Positions 1-8,674 of a DNA stretch of 64,000 nt are shown one piece after another. A model generated the notes under the pieces. The model saw only the letters and a program-made list of their open reading frames with translations, did not search any database and was not told the DNA's origin. This DNA is from Thiobacillus sp. GTDB lineage: Bacteria > Pseudomonadota > Gammaproteobacteria > Burkholderiales > Thiobacillaceae. A program made the position numbers and the translations under genes. Each line of letters begins with the position of its first letter. Positions within the stretch are counted from its first letter, which is position 1. The stretch lies in the NCBI GenBank assembly GCA_024235835.1, contig JACKLQ010000002.1:248001-312000 (forward strand), in the 5' to 3' direction.

Positions 1-128
1 GCGCCGATCAGCCCTTCAAGCAGGTGATCCAGCGAGCCGCCGCGCCTGTACGCCTGCCCTTCCGCAGCCAATTCGCGAAGCGCGCGAATGGCATCCTCGA
101 ATCGGTCCGGGTCTGATATCAGATCCAT
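1..128 (-). CDS. Hypothetical protein, N-terminal part (runs off the left edge)
   Basis: An open frame on the minus strand starts with ATG at 126-128 behind a GAGGGG ribosome-binding site and runs off the window edge. The 42 visible residues begin MDLISDPDRF and look helical and charged. There is no recognisable domain. It lies beyond the 3' end of the integrase, on the side where the integrated element would extend, so it is probably an element cargo gene. The function is unknown. Confidence 0.5.
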   Translation of the reverse strand, partial: MDLISDPDRFEDAIRALRELAAEGQAYRRGGSLDHLLEGLIG

Positions 129-315
129 TTGCGCCCCTCATGCGCCAGCCCCCAAAAGAAGGTGGGGGCGGCGTTCCGGGTTGAGGGTCCCCGGTTTTCG
201 GCGGCCAAACCTAGCCGCCCCCGTAAAGCTCCGGTTCTCGTTGCGATGGGCCTGCAACCGGAAAAGTGCCCAGCTCCTACGACGCGGGAGCCAAGTCGCC
301 GCGCCTCAACTCACA

Positions 316-396
316 GATTCGCAAGCGATTCGCACAGGATTCGCACGCCGGAACCCAGTCGCCATGCGGACTTTCGCGGGATTCGCAGGATTCGCA
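316..396. repeat. Five direct copies of GATTCGCA
   Basis: The octamer GATTCGCA occurs at 316, 327, 338, 380 and 389. The first three copies are spaced exactly 11 bp apart and the last two 9 bp apart. They lie just beyond the integrase stop codon. Phased short repeats of this kind are typical of protein-binding arrays (recombination directionality factor, arm sites or iterons). Which of these applies cannot be told from the sequence. Confidence 0.6.
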
Positions 397-415
397 AGGT
401 TTTTCGGGTCTCGCA

Positions 416-1747
416 TCATGCCGCCCTGTGCAGTGGCACCACGTTCCCCCCTCTCCCCTGGGCCTCGATTCGCTTCGCCCAGGCCTTCAAGGCGGCCTCT
501 CGCAGGTCCAGATATTCCGCGTGGTTGTAATGGGCCAGGACGCCGGGCAAGACATGGTTGGCGATCTTGTGCCCCACGAAGGCCTCGAAACCCAGGTCGG
601 GCAGGCGGGTTATCAGGCTGCGACGCAAATCATGGACGTGGCAGGGCGTGACGCCAGGCAGGACGCCGCGCTTGAACAGCGTCAGCAAGGCATTGTTGAC
701 GGACCTTCCGAAGATGGGCTGATCCTTGCGCAGGGGGGAAGCAAAGACGAATCGCTCTTCGCCCGTGAGCCTTTTCAGGTCTTGGAGTACCGCCACCGCC
801 TGGGGCGCCAGGTGGACCAGATGGGCGCGCTGTTTCTTGGTGCGCTCCGCCGGGAGGCGCCAGAGCCCCCCGGCCAGGTCGAATTCGGCCCAGGCCGCGC
901 CGCAAACCTCGTTTTCCCGCTGCCCCGTCAGGATCAGCAGCTTCAAGGCGGCGATGGTGACGGGATCGGACTTGCAGCGGCGGGGGTCTTCCAGCACCCG
1001 CCACAGGGCCGCCAGTTCATCCATGCGCAGGGTGGTCTCCCGCTTCCTGGGGGAGGCGTCCATATCCCGCCGCGTGACGCCTTCCAGGGGGTTGCCCGTG
1101 ACCCATTCCCGCACCAGGGCGAAGCGCCAGAGCCGCCGGGCCTGGGCCAGGACTTCACCGGCCATCAGCTTGGCGGTGCGGCCTTCGTGGTGCCCTTCCG
1201 CGATCTTGTCCAGGGCGTCCAACAGGTCTTGGCGGGTGACGTCGCGGATTTTCTTGTCACCGATGAAGGCGGCCAGCCGATCCAGCCGGTAGCGGATGGC
1301 GCCCGCGCTTTTCTTGCCGTCCATGATCTTCTCCATGAAGACCTCGACGGCCTTGGCGACGGTAGGCGCCGCGATCTCGGCCGCTTCGGCGGTCTTCCTG
1401 GCGTCTTCCTCCGCCCGTTCCTGGGCCAGCTTGTCTTCCCATGCTGCCACCGGGTCATGGCCCGCCTTGCGCATCGCCCGCCATTCCCCGGCGATGGCGC
1501 GGGCCTGGGTAAGGGACTGGCGGCCATGTCGTAGCCAGTCTTCCAGGCTGGCGCCGGGAGCGCCGTCCCGGTCATACTGGCCAATGGTGTACTTTGTCCG
1601 CCGGCCCATAAGCTCGTACTCAATGACCCAGGTTTTCGTCCCATGGGGGCGGATGCGCATGAACAGCCCATCCCCATCCCCCAGCATCCGATCCCCCTTC
1701 AAATTCGGGAGGGCCTTGTCGTATGTGGCCGATGCGGTTTTGCCCAT
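416..1747 (-). CDS. P4-type tyrosine recombinase / integrase
   Basis: A 443-residue site-specific recombinase that would integrate and excise a genomic island. The N-terminal part (from GKTASATYDKALPNLKGD) is the DUF4102-type arm-DNA-binding domain of phage P4-like integrases. A core-binding helical segment and the catalytic domain follow. The catalytic residues are visible: R277 in LTGQRENEV, H372 and R375 in HVHDLRRS, H393 in VGHK and the nucleophile Y407 in AHYNHAEY. The ATG at 1747 was chosen because AAGGAG lies just upstream; the frame stays open further upstream but through arm-repeat DNA. The gene reads leftwards away from housekeeping genes, so the element should lie to the left and its junction near 1750-1927. 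All catalytic residues are present, so the enzyme looks functional. Confidence 0.93.
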   Translation of the reverse strand: MGKTASATYDKALPNLKGDRMLGDGDGLFMRIRPHGTKTWVIEYELMGRRTKYTIGQYDRDGAPGASLEDWLRHGRQSLTQARAIAGEWRAMRKAGHDPVAAWEDKLAQERAEEDARKTAEAAEIAAPTVAKAVEVFMEKIMDGKKSAGAIRYRLDRLAAFIGDKKIRDVTRQDLLDALDKIAEGHHEGRTAKLMAGEVLAQARRLWRFALVREWVTGNPLEGVTRRDMDASPRKRETTLRMDELAALWRVLEDPRRCKSDPVTIAALKLLILTGQRENEVCGAAWAEFDLAGGLWRLPAERTKKQRAHLVHLAPQAVAVLQDLKRLTGEERFVFASPLRKDQPIFGRSVNNALLTLFKRGVLPGVTPCHVHDLRRSLITRLPDLGFEAFVGHKIANHVLPGVLAHYNHAEYLDLREAALKAWAKRIEAQGRGGNVVPLHRAA

Positions 1748-1780
1748 TTGGTTCTCCTTGGTGAGGACTTTTGAAAAGCT

Positions 1781-1847
1781 TGGGTGGGACTTATCTGGGT
1801 GGGGTTTTGGGTGGGTTTCTGGGTGGGATTGTATGAAATTGGGTGGG
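1781..1847. repeat. Five TGGGTGGG direct repeats upstream of the integrase (probable arm-type sites)
   Basis: TGGGTGGG occurs at 1781, 1796, 1808, 1820 and 1840 (steps 15, 12, 12, 20), in the 5' region of the integrase gene. P4-like integrases commonly bind G-rich direct repeats placed here through their N-terminal domain. The attachment core should therefore be close, between these repeats and the EVE gene start at 1928. No second att copy is visible in the window. Confidence 0.6.
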
Positions 1848-1927
1848 ACTTCACAAGACACAAAAACCCCGCCCATAACTGTATGACGTTGATTTTATAG
1901 ACTTGAATAGATCGGAGTAGATTACTT

Positions 1928-2380
1928 ATGCGTTATTGGTTGATGAAATCCGAACCATCGGAATTCAGCATCGACGATTTGCACCGGGAGGGCCACGTGG
2001 CCTGGTTCGGCGTGCGCAACTACCAGGCCCGCAATTTCATGCGTGACCAGATGCGGGTGGGCGACAAGGTGCTGTTCTACCACTCCTCCTGTGACGAGCC
2101 TGGTATCGCCGGCCTCGCCGAGGTCTCCGTAGCCGCCTACCCGGACGAGACCCAGTTCGAGAAGGAGGGCAAATACTTCGACTCCAAGGCAACCCGGGAG
2201 AATCCCCGCTGGTTCAACGTGGAGGTGAAATTCAGGAAAAAGACCCGGCTCATGCCCATCGCCGAGCTGCGCCAGTACCCGGAGTTGGCCAACATGCGCA
2301 TCCTGGCCAAGGGCAACCGCCTGTCCATCACCCCGGTGGACCCGGACGAGTGGAACTTCATCCTGAAGAAGCTGGGTTAA
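1928..2380 (+). CDS. EVE domain-containing protein
   Basis: A 150-residue single-domain protein of the EVE family (PUA-like fold, related to thymocyte nuclear protein 1). It begins with the characteristic MRYWLMKSEPSEFS and contains WFGVRNYQARNFMR and a KVLFYHS strand, which form the family's nucleotide-binding pocket. EVE proteins are thought to recognise modified bases in nucleic acids; the ligand here is unknown. Length is normal. It is the first housekeeping gene beside the integrase, so the element's insertion point lies just upstream. The TauE-like gene follows 3 bp after its stop. Confidence 0.93.
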   Translation: MRYWLMKSEPSEFSIDDLHREGHVAWFGVRNYQARNFMRDQMRVGDKVLFYHSSCDEPGIAGLAEVSVAAYPDETQFEKEGKYFDSKATRENPRWFNVEVKFRKKTRLMPIAELRQYPELANMRILAKGNRLSITPVDPDEWNFILKKLG

Positions 2381-2383
2381 CAA

Positions 2384-3184
2384 GTGGAATGGCTGCTGGC
2401 CTACCTGGCCCTGGGCCTGGTGACCGGCGTGATCGCCGGCCTGCTGGGCGTGGGCGGCGGGCTGGTGATGGTGCCGGTGCTCACCTGGGCCTATGCCCAG
2501 CAGGGCTTCACTGCGGACTTCAACATCCACCTGGCCCTGGGTACCTCCCTGGCGGTCATCGTACCCACCGCCGTGTCCAGCATGCGCGCCCACCATGCCC
2601 ATGGCGCCGTGGACTGGCTGCTGGTACGCCGCATCACCCCGGGCATCCTCCTGGGCACCCTCCTGGGCGGGGGAATGGCGGTGCTTATGCCGGACCGGAA
2701 CCTGAAGCTGTTCTTCATTGCCTTCCTGCTCTATGCCGCCACCCAGATGCTCCTGGGCTTCCGGCCGAAACCACAGCGAGGACTGCCCGGCCCAGCCGGC
2801 ATGACCCTGGCGGGGAGCATCATCGGCCTGGTTTCCAGCTGGGTGGGCATCGGCGGCGGCACGATGTCAGTGCCCTTCCAGACCTGGTGCAACGTGGGCC
2901 TGCACCGGGCCATCGGCACTTCGGCGGCCATCGGCCTGCCTATCGCCCTGGCGGGCATGGCGGGCTACATGCTTTCCGGCCAGGCTGCGGCGGGGCTGCC
3001 CCCCTGGAGCCTGGGCTTCGTCTACCTGCCCGCCTTCCTGGGCATTGCCTTGGGCAGCGGCCTGACTGCGCCCCTGGGGGCCAGGCTGGCCCACCGCCTG
3101 CCGGTGGCAAGGCTGAAGAAGATTTTCGCCGGCCTGCTGTACCTGCTGGCGGTACGGATGACCTATAGCGTCTGGTTTTCCTGA
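2384..3184 (+). CDS. TauE/SafE family sulfite/organosulfonate exporter-like membrane protein
   Basis: A 266-residue inner-membrane protein of the TauE/SafE (DUF81) family, with roughly eight hydrophobic segments. The two homologous halves each carry the family's glycine motif: GLLGVGGGLVMVP near residue 20 and SWVGIGGGTMSVP near residue 150. Members export sulfite, sulfoacetate or related anions; the substrate here is not determinable. It starts with GTG three bases after the EVE stop, so the two are probably co-transcribed. Confidence 0.9.
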   Translation: MEWLLAYLALGLVTGVIAGLLGVGGGLVMVPVLTWAYAQQGFTADFNIHLALGTSLAVIVPTAVSSMRAHHAHGAVDWLLVRRITPGILLGTLLGGGMAVLMPDRNLKLFFIAFLLYAATQMLLGFRPKPQRGLPGPAGMTLAGSIIGLVSSWVGIGGGTMSVPFQTWCNVGLHRAIGTSAAIGLPIALAGMAGYMLSGQAAAGLPPWSLGFVYLPAFLGIALGSGLTAPLGARLAHRLPVARLKKIFAGLLYLLAVRMTYSVWFS

Positions 3185-3221
3185 GGCGACAATTCTCCAC
3201 CCCCTGAATAGGAGAAAAACC

Positions 3222-3947
3222 ATGCGTTGGATTGCCCTGTTGTTGGGCCTGCTGCTGACCGGGCTTGCCGTGGCCAGCGATTACGCCCGGGAGCAGAAGT
3301 GGGCGGACGAAATCCTGCCCGCCGTGCTGGTGGGCGACCCGGTCTGGCTGGAAGGCGAGAAGGACCACAGGTTCCTGGGCATCTACACGGAGGCCCCCAA
3401 CGCCAAGGGAGCCGTCATCCTGGGCCACGGCATCGGCGTGCACCCGGACTGGGGTCTCATCGGCATGCTGCGCCAGAGCCTGGCGGAGAAGGGCTACACC
3501 ACCCTGTCAATACAGTTCCCGGTGCTGGCGGCGGACGCCAAGGCCGAGGCCTACGCCCCCACCTTCGATGATGCGGCGGGACGCCTTGCCAAGGCCACGT
3601 CCTTCCTGAAGCAGAAAGGCTACGGGAAGGTCGCCATCGTCTCCCACAGCCTGGGCTGCCGCATGAGTTACCGCTACCTGAGCGGCAAGCCGGACGACGC
3701 CGTCAAGACCTGGGTGGCCCTATCCTCCCCGGGTGCCGAGGACTGGAACAAGTTGAAACTGCCCGTGCTGGACCTCTATGGCCAGAACGACCTGCCCGGG
3801 GTGCTGCAGAACGCCAGGACGCGGGCTCCCGGGCTGAAGCAACCGGGCTCCGCCCAGCAGCGCCTGCCCAATGCAGACCATTTCTTCACCGGCCAGGACG
3901 CGGAACTGCTGGAAGCCGTGAACGCCTATCTGGGGAAAAACCTGTAA
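3222..3947 (+). CDS. Exported alpha/beta-hydrolase-like protein (DUF3530-type)
   Basis: A 241-residue protein with an N-terminal signal peptide (hydrophobic LLLGLLLTGLAVA, cleavage near residue 18), so probably periplasmic. The rest has an alpha/beta-hydrolase layout: an early GHGIGVHPDW turn, the nucleophile-elbow-like SHSLGC, DLYGQNDLPG where the acid residue would lie, and a late NADHFF histidine. It resembles the DUF3530 family of unknown function. An AGGAG-like site precedes the ATG. It converges with pilU. Substrate unknown. Confidence 0.75.
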   Translation: MRWIALLLGLLLTGLAVASDYAREQKWADEILPAVLVGDPVWLEGEKDHRFLGIYTEAPNAKGAVILGHGIGVHPDWGLIGMLRQSLAEKGYTTLSIQFPVLAADAKAEAYAPTFDDAAGRLAKATSFLKQKGYGKVAIVSHSLGCRMSYRYLSGKPDDAVKTWVALSSPGAEDWNKLKLPVLDLYGQNDLPGVLQNARTRAPGLKQPGSAQQRLPNADHFFTGQDAELLEAVNAYLGKNL

Positions 3948-3965
3948 TCGGACCTGCGGCCCGGA

Positions 3966-5093
3966 TCAAACCAGGCCCAGGTGGTCCAGGCCTGACAAGG
4001 GGGCATCCCCCTTTTCGCCCTTGATGTGGAGTTTGATCTTCAGGCGCAGGTCGTTGAAGGAATCAGCGTTGCGCAGGGCGTCCTCGGCCTTGACGTCGCC
4101 CTTGGCAAACAGGTCGAACAGGGCCTGATCGAAGGTCTGCATGCCCAGGTCCCGGGACCGGGTCATGATGTCCTTGATCTCGTCCAGGCGGCCCTGGAGG
4201 ATCAGGTCGGAGATCAGGGGCGAGTTGAGCATGATCTCCACCGCCGGCACCCTCCCCTTGCCGTCCAGCCGTGGCAGCAGCCGTTGGGAAATGACCGCCC
4301 GCAGGTTCAGGGAGAGATCCAACAGCAACTGCTCCCGCCTTTCCTTGGGGAAGAAGCTGAGAATGCGGTCCAGGGTCTGGTTGGCGTTGTTGGCGTGGAT
4401 GGTGGAGAAGCAGAGGTGGCCGGTTTCCGCGTAGGTCATGGCGTACTGCATGGTGTCCCGGTCCCGGATCTCGCCGATCATGATCACGTCCGGGGCCTGG
4501 CGCAGGGTGTTCTTCAGGGCGGATTCCCAGCTCTCGGTATCCATGCCCACTTCCCGCTGGGTGATGATGCTCTTGCCGTGCTCGTGCACGTATTCGATGG
4601 GGTCTTCCACCGAGACGATGTGGTCCTGGGAGTGCTGGTTGCGATAGCCCACCATGGCCGCCAGGGTGGTGGACTTGCCCGAACCCGTGGCCCCCGTGAC
4701 GATGACCAGGCCCCTGGGCATCATGGTGATGTCCCGCAGGTTCATGGGCAAATGCAGTTCTTCCAGCATGGGGATTTGCGTGTTGATGTGGCGCAGCACC
4801 ACGCCCACCCGGGTCTGCTGCATGAAGACGTTCACCCGGAAACGGCCCACGTCACCCACATGGATGGCGAAGTTGCATTCATGGGTGGCATCGAAATCCT
4901 TCTGCTGCCGCTCTGTCATCAGGGCCTTGGACAACAGCAAGGTATCCGTGGGAGTGAAGGTCTGCTTGGAGATGGGCGTCACCTTCCCGTTCAGCTTGAT
5001 GGCCGGAGGGAATCCCGCCGTCAGGAACAGGTCGGACGCCTTGCGCGCCACCATGAAACGCAGCCACTCGTGAACATTCTCAAGGGTATTCAT
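3966..5093 (-). CDS. pilU: Type IV pilus retraction ATPase PilU
   Basis: A 375-residue PilT-family hexameric AAA+ ATPase that assists pilus retraction in twitching motility at the cytoplasmic face of the pilus machine. Visible are the N-terminal PAS-like lobe with the ASDLFLTAGFPP signature, Walker A GATGSGKST (residues 134-142), Walker B DVIMIGEIRD and the His box with HLCFSTIHANN. PilU rather than PilT is indicated by its length (longer C-terminal tail) and its position directly downstream of a clear pilT. The start at 5093 gives MNTLENVHEWLRF, as in other PilU proteins. It forms an operon with pilT, 13 bp away. Confidence 0.93.
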   Translation of the reverse strand: MNTLENVHEWLRFMVARKASDLFLTAGFPPAIKLNGKVTPISKQTFTPTDTLLLSKALMTERQQKDFDATHECNFAIHVGDVGRFRVNVFMQQTRVGVVLRHINTQIPMLEELHLPMNLRDITMMPRGLVIVTGATGSGKSTTLAAMVGYRNQHSQDHIVSVEDPIEYVHEHGKSIITQREVGMDTESWESALKNTLRQAPDVIMIGEIRDRDTMQYAMTYAETGHLCFSTIHANNANQTLDRILSFFPKERREQLLLDLSLNLRAVISQRLLPRLDGKGRVPAVEIMLNSPLISDLILQGRLDEIKDIMTRSRDLGMQTFDQALFDLFAKGDVKAEDALRNADSFNDLRLKIKLHIKGEKGDAPLSGLDHLGLV

Positions 5094-5106
5094 ACGGACC
5101 CCACGC

Positions 5107-6147
5107 CTAGAAGAACGCGTCCTTGTTGACGGCCACCGCCCGGGCATCCTGGGCCGAGATAACGTTGCGCCGCACCAGTTCCGTCAAGCCCTGGTCCAGG
5201 GTCTGCATGCCCAGGTTCTGCCCGGTCTGGATGGAGGAATACATCTGGGCGATCTTGTTTTCCCGGATGAGGTTTCGGATGGCGGGGGTGCCGATCATGA
5301 TCTCGTGCACTGCCACCCGACCGCTGCCGTCCTTGCGTTTGAGCAGGGTCTGGGAAATGACCGCCCGGATGGATTCGGACAGCATGGAGCGCACCATTTC
5401 CTTTTCCGCCGCCGGAAACACGTCCACCACCCGGTCGATGGTCTTGGCGGCCGACGAGGTGTGCAGAGTGCCGAACACCAGGTGGCCGGTCTCGGCCGCC
5501 GTGAGGGCCAGGCGGATGGTTTCCAGGTCCCGCATCTCGCCCACCAGGATCACGTCCGGATCCTCCCGCAGGGCGGAGCGCAGGGCCTGGGCGAAGCCGT
5601 GGGTATGGGGGCCCACCTCCCGCTGGTTGATCAGGCACTTCTTGCTCTTGTGCACGAATTCGATGGGGTCCTCGATGGTGAGGATGTGGCTGAACTGGTT
5701 CTCGTTGACGTAGTCCACCATGGCCGCCAGGGTGGTGGACTTGCCGGAGCCCGTGGGGCCGGTGACGATGACCAGACCCCGGGGGTTTTCGGAGATTTCC
5801 TTGAAGATCCTGGGCGCCTCCAGTTCCTCCAGGGTGAGCACCACGCTGGGAATGGTCCGGAACACGGCACCTGCGCCCCGTTCCTGGTTGAAAGCGTTCA
5901 CCCGGAACCGGGCCACGTCCCTCAGTTCGAAGGAGAAGTCCACCTCCAGGAACTCCTCGTACACCTTGCGCTGGGCATCGCTCATGATGTCGTACACCAT
6001 GGCGCGCACTTCCTGGTTGGAAAGCGCGGGCACGTTGATGCGACGGATATCGCCGTGCACCCGGATCATGGGAGGCAGGCCCGCGGAGAGGTGCAAATCG
6101 GACGCTTTGTTCTTGACCGAGAAGGCAAGAAGCTCGGAAATTTCCAT
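5107..6147 (-). CDS. pilT: Type IV pilus twitching motility ATPase PilT
   Basis: A 346-residue secretion ATPase that powers depolymerisation of type IV pili. It begins MEISELLAFSVKNKASDLHL, the standard PilT N-terminus. Walker A GPTGSGKST lies at residues 130-138, the Asp box and Walker B DVILVGEMRD around 198-207, and the conserved AIRNLIRE motif needed for retraction is near the C-terminus. The start at 6147 was chosen because it gives the canonical family N-terminus. pilU follows in the same direction, and yggS diverges 45 bp upstream, the usual neighbourhood in beta- and gammaproteobacteria. Confidence 0.96.
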   Translation of the reverse strand: MEISELLAFSVKNKASDLHLSAGLPPMIRVHGDIRRINVPALSNQEVRAMVYDIMSDAQRKVYEEFLEVDFSFELRDVARFRVNAFNQERGAGAVFRTIPSVVLTLEELEAPRIFKEISENPRGLVIVTGPTGSGKSTTLAAMVDYVNENQFSHILTIEDPIEFVHKSKKCLINQREVGPHTHGFAQALRSALREDPDVILVGEMRDLETIRLALTAAETGHLVFGTLHTSSAAKTIDRVVDVFPAAEKEMVRSMLSESIRAVISQTLLKRKDGSGRVAVHEIMIGTPAIRNLIRENKIAQMYSSIQTGQNLGMQTLDQGLTELVRRNVISAQDARAVAVNKDAFF

Positions 6148-6192
6148 TATAATTCCCTGACTTACGTGATTTTGTAGGGAGTTCAGCCCATT

Positions 6193-6897
6193 ATGGGCGC
6201 AATCGCCGCCGCCTTGCAAGCTTGCCAGAACCGCATATCGGGCGCGTGCAGGCAGGCCGCCAGGGATGCATCCTGCGCGACTCTGCTGGCGGTTAGCAAG
6301 ACCTTTCCCGCAACGGCCATCCGGGAGGCCTGGGATGCGGGCCAGCGCTGCTTTGGCGAGAGCTACGTGCAGGAAGCCGTGGGCAAGATGGACAATCTGG
6401 CCGACCTGTCCATCGAATGGCATTTCATCGGGCCCCTGCAAAGCAACAAGACCCGCCCAGTGGCGGAGCGTTTCCAGTGGGTTCATGGCGTGGAAAGCCT
6501 GAAAATCGCCCGGCGTCTCTCGGAGCAGCGACCAGGGCACCAGCCCCCCCTGCAGGCCTGCATCCAGGTGAACGTCAGCGGCGAGGCCAGCAAGCACGGC
6601 GTGCCCCCCCGGGGGGCCCTGGACCTGGCCCGGCAGGTGGCAGGCTTGCAGAACCTTCGCCTGCGGGGCTTCATGGCGATTCCGGAACCTTCGCCCGATC
6701 CGGCTGTACAACATGCCAGGTTCCGGTGCCTGGCGGACCTGCTGGCCCAGGCCCGTGGGGCAGGACTGGAACTGGACACCCTCTCCATGGGCATGTCCGC
6801 CGACCTGGAAACGGCCATCGCCGAGGGGTCCACCCTGGTGCGAGTGGGCACGGCCATTTTCGGCACGCGTCAATATACAAAGGATGCAGCAACATGA
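6193..6897 (+). CDS. yggS: YggS/PROSC family pyridoxal-phosphate homeostasis protein
   Basis: A 234-residue single-domain TIM-barrel protein that binds pyridoxal 5'-phosphate and buffers PLP and amino-acid pools. The PLP lysine is K36 in LLAVSKTFP. FGESYVQEA, WHFIGPLQSNK and the C-terminal LSMGMSADLETAI and GTAIFGTR phosphate-binding motifs follow. Length is normal. Its TGA overlaps the proC ATG (ATGA), so proC is translationally coupled. Confidence 0.95.
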   Translation: MGAIAAALQACQNRISGACRQAARDASCATLLAVSKTFPATAIREAWDAGQRCFGESYVQEAVGKMDNLADLSIEWHFIGPLQSNKTRPVAERFQWVHGVESLKIARRLSEQRPGHQPPLQACIQVNVSGEASKHGVPPRGALDLARQVAGLQNLRLRGFMAIPEPSPDPAVQHARFRCLADLLAQARGAGLELDTLSMGMSADLETAIAEGSTLVRVGTAIFGTRQYTKDAAT

Positions 6898-7784
6898 AAC
6901 TTGGATTCATAGGCGGCGGCAACATGGCAGCCGCCATCGTGGGCGGCCTGCTGCGCAAAGGCTTCATGGCCAGCGACATTACCGTGGCCGAGCCCATCGC
7001 CGGGCGGCGGGCCTGGTTGATCCGGGAATTCGGCATCGGGGTCGAGGAAAGCGCGGCAGCGTGCCTGGATGCCGACGTCATCGTCCTCGCGGTGAAACCC
7101 CAGCAACTCAAGGAAGCACTGACCGTCCTGCCCACCCTGCAAGCGCGCCAACTGGTGCTTTCCGTGGCTGCAGGCGTGCGTGCGGCGGACATCAGCCGCT
7201 GGCTCAAGGGCCACGCCGCCGTGGCCCGGGCCATGCCAAACACCCCGGCTCTGGTGGGGGAAGGGGCCACGGGGCTGTTTGGCCTCCCCGGCACGAGCGC
7301 CGCTCAGCGGGACTGGGCCAGCCAGGTCATGGAGGCCGTGGGCATGGTGGTCTGGGTGGAGGAAGAATCCCAGATCGACGCCGTCACGGCCCTTTCTGGC
7401 AGCGGCCCCGCCTATGTGTTCTATTTCATCGAGGCCCTGGAACAAGCGGGCATCGAACTTGGCCTGACACCCCAGGTGGCCCGCCAACTGACGCTGCAGA
7501 CCTTCCTGGGGGCAGCCACTTTGGCCGTGCAGGATCCGGCAGCCCCGGCGGAGCTCCGGGCCCGGGTCACCTCCAAGGGTGGCACCACCGAACGGGGCAT
7601 CCAGGCCCTGGTGGAGGGAGGGGTCCACGCCGCCATACTCCAGGCCGCCCGGGCGGCGGCGGAACGTGCCCGGGAGATGGGCGACCAGCTGGGGAACTCT
7701 CAAGAAAACGAAGGGCAGTCCCAAGTTTTCTTGTCCCCCTCGGGGGGCGGGCCGGGCGCATCTCTGACCTGGGGGCGAACTTGA
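6894..7784 (+). CDS. proC: Pyrroline-5-carboxylate reductase
   Basis: Catalyses the last step of proline biosynthesis, NAD(P)H-dependent reduction of 1-pyrroline-5-carboxylate. The N-terminal Rossmann motif is GFIGGGNMAAAI; AVKPQQL, RAMPNTPALVGEG and the signature ALSGSGPAYVFYFIEAL follow, then VTSKGGTTERG. At 296 residues it is about 25 longer than usual. The tail after AREMGDQLG is low-complexity and probably a neutral extension into the yggT junction (TGATG overlap). The ATG overlaps the yggS stop. Confidence 0.95.
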   Translation: MKLGFIGGGNMAAAIVGGLLRKGFMASDITVAEPIAGRRAWLIREFGIGVEESAAACLDADVIVLAVKPQQLKEALTVLPTLQARQLVLSVAAGVRAADISRWLKGHAAVARAMPNTPALVGEGATGLFGLPGTSAAQRDWASQVMEAVGMVVWVEEESQIDAVTALSGSGPAYVFYFIEALEQAGIELGLTPQVARQLTLQTFLGAATLAVQDPAAPAELRARVTSKGGTTERGIQALVEGGVHAAILQAARAAAERAREMGDQLGNSQENEGQSQVFLSPSGGGPGASLTWGRT

Positions 7785-8362
7785 TGCTGACGGATGCCTT
7801 GCAGTTTTTGATCCGCACCGGCCTGGACCTGTTGGCCTGCGCCTTCTTCCTGCGCTTCTGGATGCAATGGGCCCGGGTACCCGTGCATAACCCCTTCTCC
7901 CAATTCCTGATGAAAGTGACGGATTTCGCCGTGCGCCCGTTACGGCGGGCGGTGCCGGGATTCTTTGGCATGGACTGGGCCAGCCTGCTGCTGCTGCTGG
8001 TTACCAAAATCCTGGCCGTGGTGGCCATCCACTGGCTCATGAGCTACCCCTTCGCCGCCGCGGGCACCAAGGTGGTGCCCGGGTTCCTGGCTCTTGGCCT
8101 GGTGGCGTCATTGCGTCTAGGCCTCTACGTACTCATGGGGCTCATCGTCCTTCAGGCCATCCTCTCCTGGGTGAACCCCTTCTCGCCCCACGCCCCCGTG
8201 TTCTACGCCCTGTCCCGCCCCGTACTGGCCCCCTTCCAGAGGCTCATCCCCCCCATAGGAGGCGTGGACTTGACGCCCCTGGCCGCCCTCATCGCCATCC
8301 AGTTGCTCCTTGTGGCGCCCGTGGCCACGCTGGAACGCCTGGCCCGTGCCCTGGTGTGGTGA
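7784..8362 (+). CDS. yggT: YggT family integral membrane protein
   Basis: A 192-residue inner-membrane protein made of two YggT repeats, each with hydrophobic helices and the family pattern around NPFSQFLMKVTDFAVRPLRR (first repeat) and NPFSPHAPVFYALSRP (second repeat). The molecular function is unknown; family members have been linked to osmotic or ionic stress. It overlaps the end of proC by one base and the start of the following DUF167 gene by a few bases, so the four genes yggS-proC-yggT-yggU form a tight operon. Confidence 0.92.
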   Translation: MLTDALQFLIRTGLDLLACAFFLRFWMQWARVPVHNPFSQFLMKVTDFAVRPLRRAVPGFFGMDWASLLLLLVTKILAVVAIHWLMSYPFAAAGTKVVPGFLALGLVASLRLGLYVLMGLIVLQAILSWVNPFSPHAPVFYALSRPVLAPFQRLIPPIGGVDLTPLAALIAIQLLLVAPVATLERLARALVW

Positions 8363-8652
8363 TTCCCTGCCTGCGCGCCACGCCTCAGGGCACGGAAATC
8401 ACCGTGCACATTCAGCCCGGAGCCGCCCATGGCGAGGTCGTGGGCCTGCACGGCGATGCCCTGAAGGTGAGGATACCCGCTCGCGCAGTGGAAGGCGCCG
8501 CCAATGCCGCACTGCTGAAATTCATCGCCGGGACCCTTGGCGTTCCGCTACGGGAGGTTAAAATCCTTCGCGGTGACAAATCCCGCCGGAAAGTATTGGA
8601 AACTCCATTGCCGGTGGATGCTGTAGCAGCAATTTTGACTGGACGACTGTGA
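8356..8652 (+). CDS. yggU: DUF167 family protein YggU
   Basis: A 98-residue DUF167 protein. The conserved core is visible: VHIQPGAAHGEVVGLHGDALKVRIPA, then AANAALLKFIAGTLGVP and the terminal ILRGDKSRRK. The role is unknown. Two GTG codons in tandem (8356 and 8359) are the candidate starts, both inside the end of yggT, which argues for translational coupling. It closes the yggS-proC-yggT operon. Confidence 0.88.
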   Translation: MVIPCLRATPQGTEITVHIQPGAAHGEVVGLHGDALKVRIPARAVEGAANAALLKFIAGTLGVPLREVKILRGDKSRRKVLETPLPVDAVAAILTGRL

Positions 8653-8674
8653 AAGTCAGGGTGGGAGAGAGTTC

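Noticed and set aside
4026..5129. Long open frame antisense to pilU
   Set aside because: GC-rich third-position pattern opens the opposite strand; no family resemblance, and pilU motifs are unambiguous.
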